A DNA stretch of 36,649 nt from UBA1858 sp965658595 (lineage in GTDB: Bacteria > Pseudomonadota > Gammaproteobacteria > UBA4575). The translations under genes and the position numbers were made by a program. The number at the start of each line of letters is the position of its first letter. Positions within the stretch are counted from its first letter, which is position 1. The stretch spans positions 1 to 36,649 of the forward strand of contig CBFHSW010000090.1 of the NCBI GenBank assembly GCA_965658595.1, read 5' to 3'. Under the pieces are notes generated by a model. It saw only the letters and a program-made list of their open reading frames with translations. It ran no database searches and was not told where the DNA came from. Positions 16,292 through 24,149 of this stretch are shown piece after piece.

Positions 16292-17053
16292 TCAGAATTC
16301 TGCGATTACTGGGGTATGATCTGATGGTCTCTCCCATGCTCTTGGGGTTTTATCAATAACACTTTGTTTGCACGTTGTAGTCAGTGCTTCTGTTGCTAGG
16401 ATTAAATCGATGCGCATACCGTGATTGCGTCTAAAACCACCGCCACGATAATCCCACCAACTGAAGGCTTTTTCTTCTTGATCAAACAATCTAAAGGTAT
16501 CCGTCAAGCCACAACCCAGCAATGTTTGGTAAGCTGCTCGCTCCTCATCACTGCATAATATCTTGCCTTTCCAGGCTTCTGGATCATGCACATCACGATC
16601 ATCCGGTGTGATATTGAAATCCCCTAAAACAACTAATTTCTTGTGTTTTTTAATTTCTTGATTGATGAAAGCGGTGACTTTTTCTAACCAATGAAGCTTA
16701 TATTCAAACTTCTCACTGCCCACCTCAGATCCATTCACCACATATAAATTAATCACTCGCACATCACCTATAGTGGCTGCCAATATGCGGCGCTGCGGAT
16801 CATCAAGGTCTTTAACATCTGTGACGATATCTGTCGCTGTTTGTTTTGATAATATAGCGACACCGTTATAAGTTTTTTGTCCTGAGAAAACCACCTGATA
16901 GCCTGCGTTTTCTATGTCTTCCTGAGGGAAATCAGGGTCTTGTGTTTTAGTTTCTTGCAAACACAATATATCCACAGCACTGCTATCTAACCACTCTAAT
17001 ACTTGTGGCAAACGCACACGTAATGAATTTACATTCCAGCTCGATATTTTCAC
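16292..17053 (-). CDS. xthA: exodeoxyribonuclease III
   Basis: A 253-residue ExoIII-family AP endonuclease/3'-5' exonuclease for base-excision repair. All expected catalytic positions are present: N7, E34 (LQETKTQ), Y104, D145 and N147 (GDFNITPDD), D215 (RIDLIL), D245 and H246 (PSDHTPV). The start is only 2 nt after the gyrB stop, so it is almost certainly translated from the gyrB transcript. This is the more canonical of the two family members in the window. Confidence 0.94.
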   Translation of the reverse strand: MKISSWNVNSLRVRLPQVLEWLDSSAVDILCLQETKTQDPDFPQEDIENAGYQVVFSGQKTYNGVAILSKQTATDIVTDVKDLDDPQRRILAATIGDVRVINLYVVNGSEVGSEKFEYKLHWLEKVTAFINQEIKKHKKLVVLGDFNITPDDRDVHDPEAWKGKILCSDEERAAYQTLLGCGLTDTFRLFDQEEKAFSWWDYRGGGFRRNHGMRIDLILATEALTTTCKQSVIDKTPRAWERPSDHTPVIAEF

Positions 17054-17055
17054 AA

Positions 17056-19455
17056 TTAAACGTCTATATTGGTGGCAGAAAGTGCGTTTTTCTCAATGAA
17101 CTCACGGCGTGGTTCAACTTGGTCACCCATTAAAGTTGAGAAGATATCATCTGCGGCAATCGCGTCCTGAATATTCACTTGTACCAATAGACGTGAGTCT
17201 GGGTCCATAGTGGTTTCCCATAATTGCTCCGGATTCATCTCACCCAGACCTTTGTAACGTTGTATGGTTTGACCGCGTTTAGCTTCGTCCATCAACCAAC
17301 TAATCACCTCACTAAATTCTGTCACGTTCTTTTGTTTATCACCGCGTTTTATATACGAGCCACCTTCAAATAATCCCTGCAGGTTATTAGCCATTGCCTG
17401 TATGATTTTGAATTCAGCACTTTGGAAAAATTCCGCTGTGTAGATATCATCATCCCCTAAACCATGGATGAATTTCTCAACTGTGAAACGTGGATTTTCA
17501 TTGTTCCAGTCAAGCTTATAGCTGAAGCGTGTCCCTGGATTTTGATCCTGATTTAAACTCTGCATTAACACCTCCGCCCAAGCTTGCATTTGCTCACTAC
17601 TCGGTGAGTTATCACTGACTGGGAGAGGATCCTTTAACATTGCTTGTAACACTTCCAAAAAGTGGCTTTTTTCCAAGCGTTGCATGATGGCCATCGTGGC
17701 CATGTATTTTTTTGCTAATGTTTCCAGTGCGGTAGATTTAATTTCTGGCGTCTGATCATTTATATATAGTTCAGCATTATTAACAGCCATATGTAGCAAA
17801 TAAGCGTTTAACTCAGATTCGTCTTTAACGTATGTTTCTTGTTTGCCTTTCTTGACTTTGAACAAAGGTGGTTGACCAATGTAAATATAACCGTTCTCAA
17901 TTAATTCTGGCATTTGTCGATAAAAGAAGGTTAGCAACAAGGTTCGAATGTGTGAGCCATCCACGTCCGCATCCGTCATGATAATAATGCGGTGGTAACG
18001 CAGTTTCTCTATGTTGAACTCATCCTTACCGATACCGCAACCCAAAGCTGTAATCAACGTGGCAACTTCTTGTGAGGAAAGCATTTTATCGAAGCGGGCT
18101 TTTTCTACATTCAGGATTTTTCCTTTCAACGGTAAAATCGCTTGAGCATGACGATCACGCCCCTGTTTTGCTGAGCCTCCCGCAGAATCACCCTCCACTA
18201 AGAATAATTCCGAGTTGGCAGGGTCTTTCTCTTGGCAATCAGCTAACTTACCAGGTAAACCGGCAATATCGAGCGCACCTTTACGACGAGTCATTTCACG
18301 CGCTTTGCGTGCCGCTTCACGCGCGCGTGCACTATCGACAATCTTACCGACTATAGCCTTAGATTCTGTGGGGTTTTCAATGAGGAATTCTTGCACCAGT
18401 TCACCCACCAAACTCTCAACTATCGGCTTAACTTCAGAAGAGACTAATTTATCTTTGGTCTGGGATGAAAACTTTGGATCAGGTACTTTTACTGAGAGCA
18501 CTGCGGTTAAACCCTCTCGCGTGTCATCACCAGTAAGCACAGTTTTTTGCTTCTTGTTATAGCCTTCTTTTTCCATGAACTGATTAATACTGCGCGTCAA
18601 CGCACCACGGAAGCCCGCTAAATGCGTTCCACCATCACGTTGAGGGATATTGTTGGTAAAACAAAAAATGCTCTCTTGATAAGAGTCATTCCACTGCAAC
18701 GCAGCTTCCACCTCAACATCATCGCGACTTTTCTTCACGTATACCACGGTTGGATGGATAGCGGTTTTTTTAAGATTAAGATGACTTACAAATGCCCCTA
18801 TACCGCCTTCATAATGAAAATGATCTTTTTTGCCGCTGCGATGATCCACTAACTCGATGCTGACACCCGAGTTAAGAAATGATAACTCACGCAAGCGTTT
18901 TGCCAATATTTCGTAATGAAACTCAGTTTGTGTGAAGATTTCACTGCTAGGTTTGAATTTCACCTGAGTACCGGTTTTATCGGTTTTACCTGTCGTTGCC
19001 AGCGGCGCTTGTGGCTCACCTAATTGATATTCTTGTTGATATGTATTGCCAGCACGATAAATCGTCAAAGATAACGTCTCAGACAGCGCGTTCACCACTG
19101 AAATACCTACACCGTGCAAGCCACCTGACACTTTATAAGAATTATCATCGAATTTACCCCCCGCATGCAGAACGGTCATAATCACCTCAGCGGCGGAACG
19201 ATTTTCTTCTGGATGTATATCGGTAGGAATTCCACGACCATCATCAATCACCGTTATCGAGTTATCTACCTCGATGGCGACTTGAATTCTATTACAATGA
19301 CCGGCTAACGCTTCGTCGATTGAGTTATCCACCACCTCAAACACCATATGGTGCAAGCCGGTGCCATCGTCCGTATCACCTATATACATCCCCGGCCGTT
19401 TGCGAACTGCATCTAAGCCTTTTAATACTTGGATACTGGAAGAATCGTAACTCAT
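17056..19455 (-). CDS. gyrB: DNA gyrase subunit B
   Basis: ATPase subunit of the supercoiling type II topoisomerase. Seen in order: the GHKL ATP site (EVVDNSIDEALAGH with catalytic E near residue 41, DDGRGIP, GGLHGVG), the transducer, and the TOPRIM domain with EGDSAGGSAKQGRD and the Mg-binding DADVDG. A long insert follows, about residues 560-730, and then the C-terminal RYKGLGEMNPEQLWETTMDP and NIDV. The 799-residue length and the insert are typical of gammaproteobacterial GyrB. It lies 26 bp downstream of recF in the dnaA-dnaN-recF-gyrB unit. Confidence 0.98.
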   Translation of the reverse strand: MSYDSSSIQVLKGLDAVRKRPGMYIGDTDDGTGLHHMVFEVVDNSIDEALAGHCNRIQVAIEVDNSITVIDDGRGIPTDIHPEENRSAAEVIMTVLHAGGKFDDNSYKVSGGLHGVGISVVNALSETLSLTIYRAGNTYQQEYQLGEPQAPLATTGKTDKTGTQVKFKPSSEIFTQTEFHYEILAKRLRELSFLNSGVSIELVDHRSGKKDHFHYEGGIGAFVSHLNLKKTAIHPTVVYVKKSRDDVEVEAALQWNDSYQESIFCFTNNIPQRDGGTHLAGFRGALTRSINQFMEKEGYNKKQKTVLTGDDTREGLTAVLSVKVPDPKFSSQTKDKLVSSEVKPIVESLVGELVQEFLIENPTESKAIVGKIVDSARAREAARKAREMTRRKGALDIAGLPGKLADCQEKDPANSELFLVEGDSAGGSAKQGRDRHAQAILPLKGKILNVEKARFDKMLSSQEVATLITALGCGIGKDEFNIEKLRYHRIIIMTDADVDGSHIRTLLLTFFYRQMPELIENGYIYIGQPPLFKVKKGKQETYVKDESELNAYLLHMAVNNAELYINDQTPEIKSTALETLAKKYMATMAIMQRLEKSHFLEVLQAMLKDPLPVSDNSPSSEQMQAWAEVLMQSLNQDQNPGTRFSYKLDWNNENPRFTVEKFIHGLGDDDIYTAEFFQSAEFKIIQAMANNLQGLFEGGSYIKRGDKQKNVTEFSEVISWLMDEAKRGQTIQRYKGLGEMNPEQLWETTMDPDSRLLVQVNIQDAIAADDIFSTLMGDQVEPRREFIEKNALSATNIDV

Positions 19456-19481
19456 TTGATGACCTCTAAATTAAAGCAAAA

Positions 19482-20552
19482 TTATACCATTTCTATAGCC
19501 TGACCGTGTTCCACGTGGAACCATTTTGCTTGATTATTTATAAATTTATTAATAGGTGCTGGTGCCACAGAAGTAATCAGTGCTTGCGCATTTAATGAGG
19601 AAATCACCTGCAGCGCAGCTTCACATCTAACATCATCCAATTCTGCGGCTAATTCATCAATCAAATAAATAGGCGTCTTATCAATACTTTCAACTAATAA
19701 GCTCGCCTGCGCTAACTTCATCGCCAGAGCCAGTACCTTCTGTTGTCCACGAGAGCTGCTTTTAGCGAACTTCTTCCCCTGCCAATGCAGTTTAAGATCA
19801 CAGCGATGTGGACCAATAGTGGTGGTGTTATTGCGTTCCAACAGTTCCGCATCTAATGCTTTTTGAAAAGATTGCGTTCTATCCCAACCCGCGTCAAAGT
19901 CACACTCGATCAATTCTTCAAAACCAAAATAATCAGTTAAATCAATAATATAAGGCGTTATAGCTTCAGTATACTGGTGGAAAATCTTAACAATCCACTG
20001 CGCTGTTTCTGCCATCACCGGATGCCAGTTAGCCGCTTCTTTATAATTATTCTGCTTGAGACATTCGTTCCTCTGTTTTAAAGCACGATGATATTTTTGC
20101 CATGCCGGATAGAAGGAAGGTTCCACGTGGAACGCTCCCCATGCAAGAAACTTACGCCGTACCTCTGGAATGCCTGTAATCAATAAATAGGATTCTGGGT
20201 GAATATCAATAATCGGAAGTTCCGCCGCCAGCTGCGACCACTTATCAATTTTTTCTTGATTGAGCTTTATCAGAGTTTGCCCAGAAGCATATTGAATTCC
20301 GGCATGGAAAGCTTCTTCGTCCTGATTCATCACATGCGCATGAACGAGGATTTCTTTTTGTTCAAAACGAATAATTGGAGACATGCTGGAGGACCGAAAA
20401 CTCTTACCTCGACTTAATACATCGAGCGCCTCAAGAATGCTGGTTTTACCTGCCCCATTTGGGCCTGTAAATATGTTTAAGCCTGACTCTAACTCAAGCT
20501 CAAATTCAGCAAAGGAACGGATGTTTTGTGCACCAATCTTCTTTACCCACAT
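19482..20552 (-). CDS. recF: DNA replication and repair protein RecF
   Basis: SMC-like ATPase that helps load RecA at gaps behind stalled forks. Seen: Walker A GPNGAGKTS at residues 30-38, the signature SRGQQKVLALAMKLAQ and Walker B YLIDELAAELD near the C-terminus. The 356-residue length is normal. Two parS-like palindromes are embedded in the gene, each translated as FHVE, at about residues 140-145 and 344-349. dnaN is 62 bp upstream. Confidence 0.97.
   Translation of the reverse strand: MWVKKIGAQNIRSFAEFELELESGLNIFTGPNGAGKTSILEALDVLSRGKSFRSSSMSPIIRFEQKEILVHAHVMNQDEEAFHAGIQYASGQTLIKLNQEKIDKWSQLAAELPIIDIHPESYLLITGIPEVRRKFLAWGAFHVEPSFYPAWQKYHRALKQRNECLKQNNYKEAANWHPVMAETAQWIVKIFHQYTEAITPYIIDLTDYFGFEELIECDFDAGWDRTQSFQKALDAELLERNNTTTIGPHRCDLKLHWQGKKFAKSSSRGQQKVLALAMKLAQASLLVESIDKTPIYLIDELAAELDDVRCEAALQVISSLNAQALITSVAPAPINKFINNQAKWFHVEHGQAIEMV
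19507..19522. promoter_or_regulatory. parS-like ParB-binding site 1 (in recF)
   Basis: TGTTCCACGTGGAACC, a 16 bp near-perfect palindrome. It matches the Pseudomonas-type parS (TGTTCCACGTGGAACA/C) and differs from the Bacillus consensus TGTTTCACGTGAAACA only by symmetric substitutions and the last base. It sits about 40 bp from the recF stop codon. Confidence 0.85.
20119..20134. promoter_or_regulatory. parS-like ParB-binding site 2 (in recF)
   Basis: GGTTCCACGTGGAACG contains the 14 bp palindromic core GTTCCACGTGGAAC identical to site 1; only the outermost bases differ. It is about 600 bp from site 1 within the same gene. Confidence 0.75.
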
Positions 20553-20614
20553 ATTATTAAGACGCTAAATTCAGAGGATTAGTGATGGTGAAAACTGAGT
20601 GCGGGTTTGAGTGT

Positions 20615-21709
20615 CTAGAGTCTCATCGGCATCACAACATATTTACGCTGTTGTGATTCAGGTGAAACGATAAGTAGACTGCTATCGGTATTTTGGATAT
20701 AGAAATGCACTTGATCTGCTTTAATGGTGTTAAGCACATCCACTAAATAGCTCACATTAAAGCCGATCTCAATATCAGGGCCGGTGTAATCCATATCTAC
20801 TTCTTCTTGGGCCTCTTCTTGTTCTGGATTGTGTGCTTGGATGCTCAACAAACCGTTAGAGAAAGCTAAACGTACACCACGGTATTTTTCATTACTTAAT
20901 ATCGAAGCTCGCATCAATGAGGACTTAAGCGTTTCACGATCAACGACTGCAATATGCTCGTGTCCCACTGGGATAACCCTTTGATATTCAGGGAATTTTC
21001 CATCAATTAATTTGGTGACAAAACCGATTTCGCCGATTTTAGCTTGTAAATGGTTCTGACTGAATAACAATTCTACTGTACCGTCCGTACTCCCAAGTAT
21101 GCGCATAAACTCAGTCACAGCCTTTTTAGGTACGATTATTTGACGATCCACGCCTGGCACATCTAATGATGTTTCTGCAAGAGCTAAACGATGACCATCA
21201 GTGGCGACTGTTCTTAGTTTTTCGCCTTGTGATTCCATCATCAATCCATTTAAGTAATAACGAACGTCTTGCTGAGCCATTGCAAATGAGCTGTCTTCTA
21301 TCAGTGATTGTAAAACTTCTTTTTCCAGAGTAATGCTGGCATCCACATCCACAGAGTCGACCAATGGAAATTCTTTAGCATTAAGCGTTAAAAGAGAAAA
21401 GCGACTTTTCGCCGATTTTACCGTCACTTTATCGTCTTTTAGTGAAAAATCGATGGTACTTCTTTCAGGAAGCGATTTGCAAATATCCAATAATTTGCGT
21501 CCTGGGATAGTAATAGCGTCACCTTCTGGTGAGATATCGACTTTAGCAGAGACTTCCAATTCCAAATCTGTTGCAGTAATAACTAGTTGACCATCTACAT
21601 TTCTAAATAAAAAGTTAGAAAGTATTGGCATAGTTTGTCTGCGTTCGACGGCACCTACGATCTGTTGCATAGGCTTGAGTAAACGTTCTCTTTCAATACT
21701 GAATTTCAT
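20615..21709 (-). CDS. dnaN: DNA polymerase III beta subunit (sliding clamp)
   Basis: Ring-forming processivity clamp. The 364 residues cover the three beta-clamp domains, with the typical N-terminus (MKFSIERERLLKPMQQI), PILSNFLF, ATDLELE, ATDGHRLA near the middle and the C-terminal VVMPMRL. It follows dnaA by 247 bp, a gap that carries DnaA boxes, and precedes recF by 62 bp. Confidence 0.98.
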   Translation of the reverse strand: MKFSIERERLLKPMQQIVGAVERRQTMPILSNFLFRNVDGQLVITATDLELEVSAKVDISPEGDAITIPGRKLLDICKSLPERSTIDFSLKDDKVTVKSAKSRFSLLTLNAKEFPLVDSVDVDASITLEKEVLQSLIEDSSFAMAQQDVRYYLNGLMMESQGEKLRTVATDGHRLALAETSLDVPGVDRQIIVPKKAVTEFMRILGSTDGTVELLFSQNHLQAKIGEIGFVTKLIDGKFPEYQRVIPVGHEHIAVVDRETLKSSLMRASILSNEKYRGVRLAFSNGLLSIQAHNPEQEEAQEEVDMDYTGPDIEIGFNVSYLVDVLNTIKADQVHFYIQNTDSSLLIVSPESQQRKYVVMPMRL

Positions 21710-21719
21710 ATATTAATAA

Positions 21720-21732
21720 GATCTTTTTTTTA
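21720..21732 (+). promoter_or_regulatory. AT-rich 13-mer resembling an oriC unwinding element
   Basis: GATCTTTTTTTTA matches the E. coli oriC 13-mer consensus GATCTnTTnTTTT at all but the last base and is followed by a further AT-only run (tatatttaaa). It lies about 37 bp from the nearest DnaA box. Confidence 0.5.
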
Positions 21733-21768
21733 TATTTAAAGATTATTGTTATTACTGCACGTTTTTTC

Positions 21769-21777
21769 TGTGGATAA
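21769..21777 (-). promoter_or_regulatory. DnaA box (perfect)
   Basis: Reads TGTGGATAA on the plus strand, so the minus strand is TTATCCACA, the consensus high-affinity DnaA box. Confidence 0.8.
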
Positions 21778-21822
21778 ACACTATTAAACAAATAAAATCA
21801 TTTAGTTACATTTGTCACAAGG

Positions 21823-21831
21823 TGTGGAAAA
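21823..21831 (-). promoter_or_regulatory. DnaA box (one mismatch)
   Basis: TGTGGAAAA on the plus strand, TTTTCCACA on the minus strand; fits the relaxed consensus TTWTNCACA. Confidence 0.6.
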
Positions 21832-21911
21832 CACGCTTAGTATTAGTTCCATCTGTGCATATTTTCTCACAAACAACGGTAAAAAAAAGTTATTCAGAGC
21901 CTATCTGCACT

Positions 21912-21920
21912 TTATCCACA
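21912..21920 (+). promoter_or_regulatory. DnaA box (perfect)
   Basis: TTATCCACA on the plus strand, in the opposite orientation to the other two boxes in this gap. It lies about 37 bp beyond the dnaA stop codon. Confidence 0.8.
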
Positions 21921-21956
21921 GTTTTATTCTTTTCATGTTTAAACATAAGCTTAACG

Positions 21957-23288
21957 TTAGCTACTCAGTATACGCAATAGACTCACATAATCGTCATTAA
22001 TTTTAGTGTCACTGGCGCGCAATTCTTTAGTTTTTCGACAAGCATGCAATACAGTAGTGTGGTCACGTCCACCAAAGGCATCGCCTATTTCAGGCAAGCT
22101 ATGATTAGTCAGTTCTTTGGACAGAGACATAGCCAATTGGCGAGGCCGTGTAATAGAACGGCTACGTCGAGCAGATAACAAATCTGCTACACGGATTTTA
22201 AAATACTCAGCTACAGTCCTCTGGATATTTTCTATGGTGACTAATTTATCTTGCAGGGTGATTAAGTCATGCAAGGCTTCTTTAGCAAAATCAAGCGTAA
22301 TGGATTTACCAGTAAACTGGGAATTCGCAACTACCCTACGTAATGCACCTTCTAACTCTCGTATATTTGAGCGTATACGTTTAGCAATGAAAAATGCTAC
22401 ATCAGTGGGTAAATCTGCATTCACTGCCTCCGCCTTACTTTGCATAATCGCTACGCGTGTTTCTAATTCTGGTGGTTCAATGGCCTGTGTTAGCCCCCAA
22501 CCAAAGCGTGATTTTAAGCGCTCTTCTAGTCCATCCAATTCTTTAGGATAACGATCACAGGTCATAATAATTTGCTGCTGGCGTTCTAATAAAGCATTAA
22601 AAGTATGGAAAAACTCTTCTTGAGAACGCTCTTTGCCAGCAAAGAATTGAATATCATCGATCAATAAAGCATCCATGGAACGATAATGACGCTTAAATTC
22701 ATCGATAGCATTGTGCTGTAGAGCCTTAACCATGTCTTGAACAAAACGCTCAGAATGTAAGTAGACCACTTTAGCGTGTGGGTTCGCCTGCAAAATTTGA
22801 TTGCCAATAGCATGCATCAAGTGTGTTTTGCCTAATCCAACACCACCATAAATGAGTAGCGGGTTATAGGCATTACCAGGATTATTAGACACTTGTACGG
22901 CGGCAGCTTTGGCCAACTGATTAGATTTACCTTCCACAAAGCTATCAAAAGTAAAATCCTGATTAAGATTGTGTTGTGGTTGAGCATCGGCTTGCTTTTT
23001 AGCAACCGGCTGTAAAGCTGGTGCAGCAGGGGCATTGGGTAAGCGACTCCCGATCTGGAGTAATACACGGCTAGTATTACTTTCAACCCCAAACGCTGTG
23101 ACTAATTGATTGATGCGCTCTAAATAGTGATCTTTCACCCAATCCAACACAAAGCGATTAGGTGCATACAAATAGAGTGTTTGATCTTTCTCTTGCGCTT
23201 GCAGAGGACGAATCCAAGTGTTCAATAACTGATCAGACAATTCTGACTCTAATTGAGTGATACATAGATTCCAGAGGGTACTTGTCAT
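21957..23288 (-). CDS. dnaA: chromosomal replication initiator protein DnaA
   Basis: AAA+ initiator that binds DnaA boxes and opens the origin. Seen: domain I (residues 1-80, LWNLCITQLE and WIRPLQA), a short linker (about 85-110), FTFDSFVEGKSNQLA, Walker A GGVGLGKTH (148-156), Walker B LLIDDIQFF (208-216), and the C-terminal DNA-binding domain with the FGGRDHTTVLHAC signature at 405-417. The 443-residue length is normal. A predicted promoter with a DnaA box over its -10 lies just upstream, which suggests autoregulation. Confidence 0.98.
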   Translation of the reverse strand: MTSTLWNLCITQLESELSDQLLNTWIRPLQAQEKDQTLYLYAPNRFVLDWVKDHYLERINQLVTAFGVESNTSRVLLQIGSRLPNAPAAPALQPVAKKQADAQPQHNLNQDFTFDSFVEGKSNQLAKAAAVQVSNNPGNAYNPLLIYGGVGLGKTHLMHAIGNQILQANPHAKVVYLHSERFVQDMVKALQHNAIDEFKRHYRSMDALLIDDIQFFAGKERSQEEFFHTFNALLERQQQIIMTCDRYPKELDGLEERLKSRFGWGLTQAIEPPELETRVAIMQSKAEAVNADLPTDVAFFIAKRIRSNIRELEGALRRVVANSQFTGKSITLDFAKEALHDLITLQDKLVTIENIQRTVAEYFKIRVADLLSARRSRSITRPRQLAMSLSKELTNHSLPEIGDAFGGRDHTTVLHACRKTKELRASDTKINDDYVSLLRILSS

Positions 23289-23315
23289 GTATTTTGCTGT
23301 GCTGGTGAGGTTAAA

Positions 23316-23324
23316 TGTGAATAA
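23316..23324 (-). promoter_or_regulatory. DnaA box in the dnaA promoter
   Basis: TGTGAATAA on the plus strand, TTATTCACA on the minus strand, fitting TTATNCACA. It overlaps the predicted dnaA -10 at 23321-23326 and lies 28 bp from the dnaA start. Confidence 0.6.
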
Positions 23325-23349
23325 AAAGTCAGAAACTATCTGATATCAA
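23321..23349 (-). promoter_or_regulatory. predicted dnaA promoter
   Basis: Minus-strand TTGATA (-35, 23344-23349; 5 of 6) and TTTTAT (-10, 23321-23326; 4 of 6) with 17 bp between them. The start would be near 23314, about 26 nt before the ATG. Confidence 0.45.
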
Positions 23350-23367
23350 GGTATCATCGCATAAAAT

Positions 23368-23398
23368 CTGATGATAATCGTTGACAAAATATCATCAG
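23368..23398. repeat. perfect 9 bp inverted repeat in the dnaA-rpmH gap
   Basis: CTGATGATA (23368-23376) and TATCATCAG (23390-23398) are exact reverse complements 13 bp apart. The spacer contains TTGACA (23381-23386), a perfect -35 hexamer on the plus strand, though the matching -10 (TAATGT at 23404) is weak. A further TATCATC occurs at 23352-23358. No T run follows, so it looks like an operator rather than a terminator. Confidence 0.6.
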
Positions 23399-23418
23399 GC
23401 AATTAATGTTTCGCCCCC

Positions 23419-23447
23419 TTGAGTAGATAAACGCAAGCACATAAACT
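23419..23447 (+). promoter_or_regulatory. predicted promoter of the rpmH operon
   Basis: TTGAGT (23419-23424) and TAAACT (23442-23447), each 4 of 6, with a 17 bp spacer. This would give a leader of about 160 nt before rpmH. It overlaps the 23432-23451 inverted repeat. The weaker TTGACA-based alternative upstream cannot be excluded. Confidence 0.35.
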
Positions 23448-23451
23448 TGCG
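23432..23451. repeat. 6 bp inverted repeat (hairpin or operator)
   Basis: CGCAAG (23432-23437) and CTTGCG (23446-23451) pair perfectly around an 8 nt loop. No poly-T follows. The right arm overlaps the predicted rpmH -10. Confidence 0.5.
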
Positions 23452-23476
23452 CGACATACTTAAAGTTAATTAAAAC

Positions 23477-23551
23477 GTATTAAGCGTAGGTATTAAGACA
23501 TATTCTGACACAATGTCTCTATACAACAAGCAAGATGAGTCTCTATAGAAC
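23477..23551. repeat. two pairs of short direct repeats upstream of rpmH
   Basis: GTATTAAG occurs at 23477-23484 and 23490-23497, 13 bp apart start to start. TCTCTATAcAAC (23516-23527) is repeated as TCTCTATAgAAC (23540-23551), 24 bp apart. These lie in the rest of the 328 bp dnaA-rpmH gap, which has no gene and no further DnaA box. Confidence 0.5.
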
Positions 23552-23616
23552 ATACAACTCATATGCGCACCACGTATACATAAGAGTTTAGAATACAACG
23601 ACCGTAGGTAATAGAA

Positions 23617-23751
23617 GTGAAAAGGACATATCAACCAAGTAATTTGCGTAGAAAACGCACTCATGGTTTCAGAGCTCGTATGAAGACTCGCGGAGGCCGT
23701 GCCGTAATCCGTGCGCGTAGAGCACGTGGTCGCGCAGTACTTTGTCCTTAA
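23617..23751 (+). CDS. rpmH: 50S ribosomal protein L34
   Basis: A 44-residue basic ribosomal protein of the large subunit. It begins MKRTYQPSNLRRKRTHGF, continues RARMKTRGGR and ends RAVLCP, the classic L34 pattern. The start is GTG at 23617, 4 nt after a TAG. It is the first gene of the rightward rpmH-rnpA-yidD-yidC-mnmE run, and its last codons overlap the rnpA start. Confidence 0.96.
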   Translation: MKRTYQPSNLRRKRTHGFRARMKTRGGRAVIRARRARGRAVLCP

Positions 23752-24149
23752 CGGTTGATACCCACTCACATTCGGACAAGCTAGCGATCCCCGCCGTCAT
23801 ACACGGCAAGTTCGCTCGACAAGATCGTCTCCTCACAGCAGTAGACTTTAAATACGTATTTGATAAAGCCGTGAAAACGGCTGATTCCGCCTTTACTATC
23901 CTCGCTCGACAGAACACCACCTTAAGACCACGTCTGGGTGTCATCGTGAGTAAGAAGAATGTTGCTCACGCCTCGGCAAGAAATCGTTTAAAAAGAATCG
24001 TGCGAGAGAGCTTTCGTCATAATAAAGACATGTTACCGGCTTACGATATTGTAGTGATCTGTCGAAGTAAGGCGGCACATACCTTGAATAATAAATTATT
24101 TGAGAAGCTTCAAAAACATTGGAAGTTCTTACATAATCATGCTCAGTAA
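23742..24149 (+). CDS. rnpA: ribonuclease P protein component
   Basis: Small basic protein that assists RNase P RNA in maturing tRNA 5' ends. Seen: FARQDRLLTAVDFKYVFDKA near the N-terminus and the RNR-type signature ARNRLKRIVRESFR, followed by YDIVVICRSKA. The only in-frame ATG/GTG/TTG before the conserved part is TTG at 23742, which overlaps rpmH by 10 nt in another frame and gives 135 residues, including about 25 unusual N-terminal residues. No ribosome binding site is visible, so translation may depend on rpmH. A non-standard start further in is possible. Confidence 0.93.
   Translation: MSLTVDTHSHSDKLAIPAVIHGKFARQDRLLTAVDFKYVFDKAVKTADSAFTILARQNTTLRPRLGVIVSKKNVAHASARNRLKRIVRESFRHNKDMLPAYDIVVICRSKAAHTLNNKLFEKLQKHWKFLHNHAQ

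Larger units (their letters stand above)
21710..21956. other. candidate replication origin (oriC) between dnaN and dnaA
   Basis: A 247 bp non-coding AT-rich gap. It holds an AT-rich 13-mer-like element at one end and three DnaA boxes across about 150 bp, two of them perfect TTATCCACA. Replication genes read away to the left and ribosomal/tRNA genes away to the right from just beyond it. The gap may also carry the dnaN promoter. Strand-asymmetry analysis was not done. Confidence 0.65.

Noticed and set aside
21890..21898. Fourth DnaA box (TTATTCAGA) in the dnaN-dnaA gap
   Set aside because: Two mismatches, including one in the conserved CACA part; too weak to claim.
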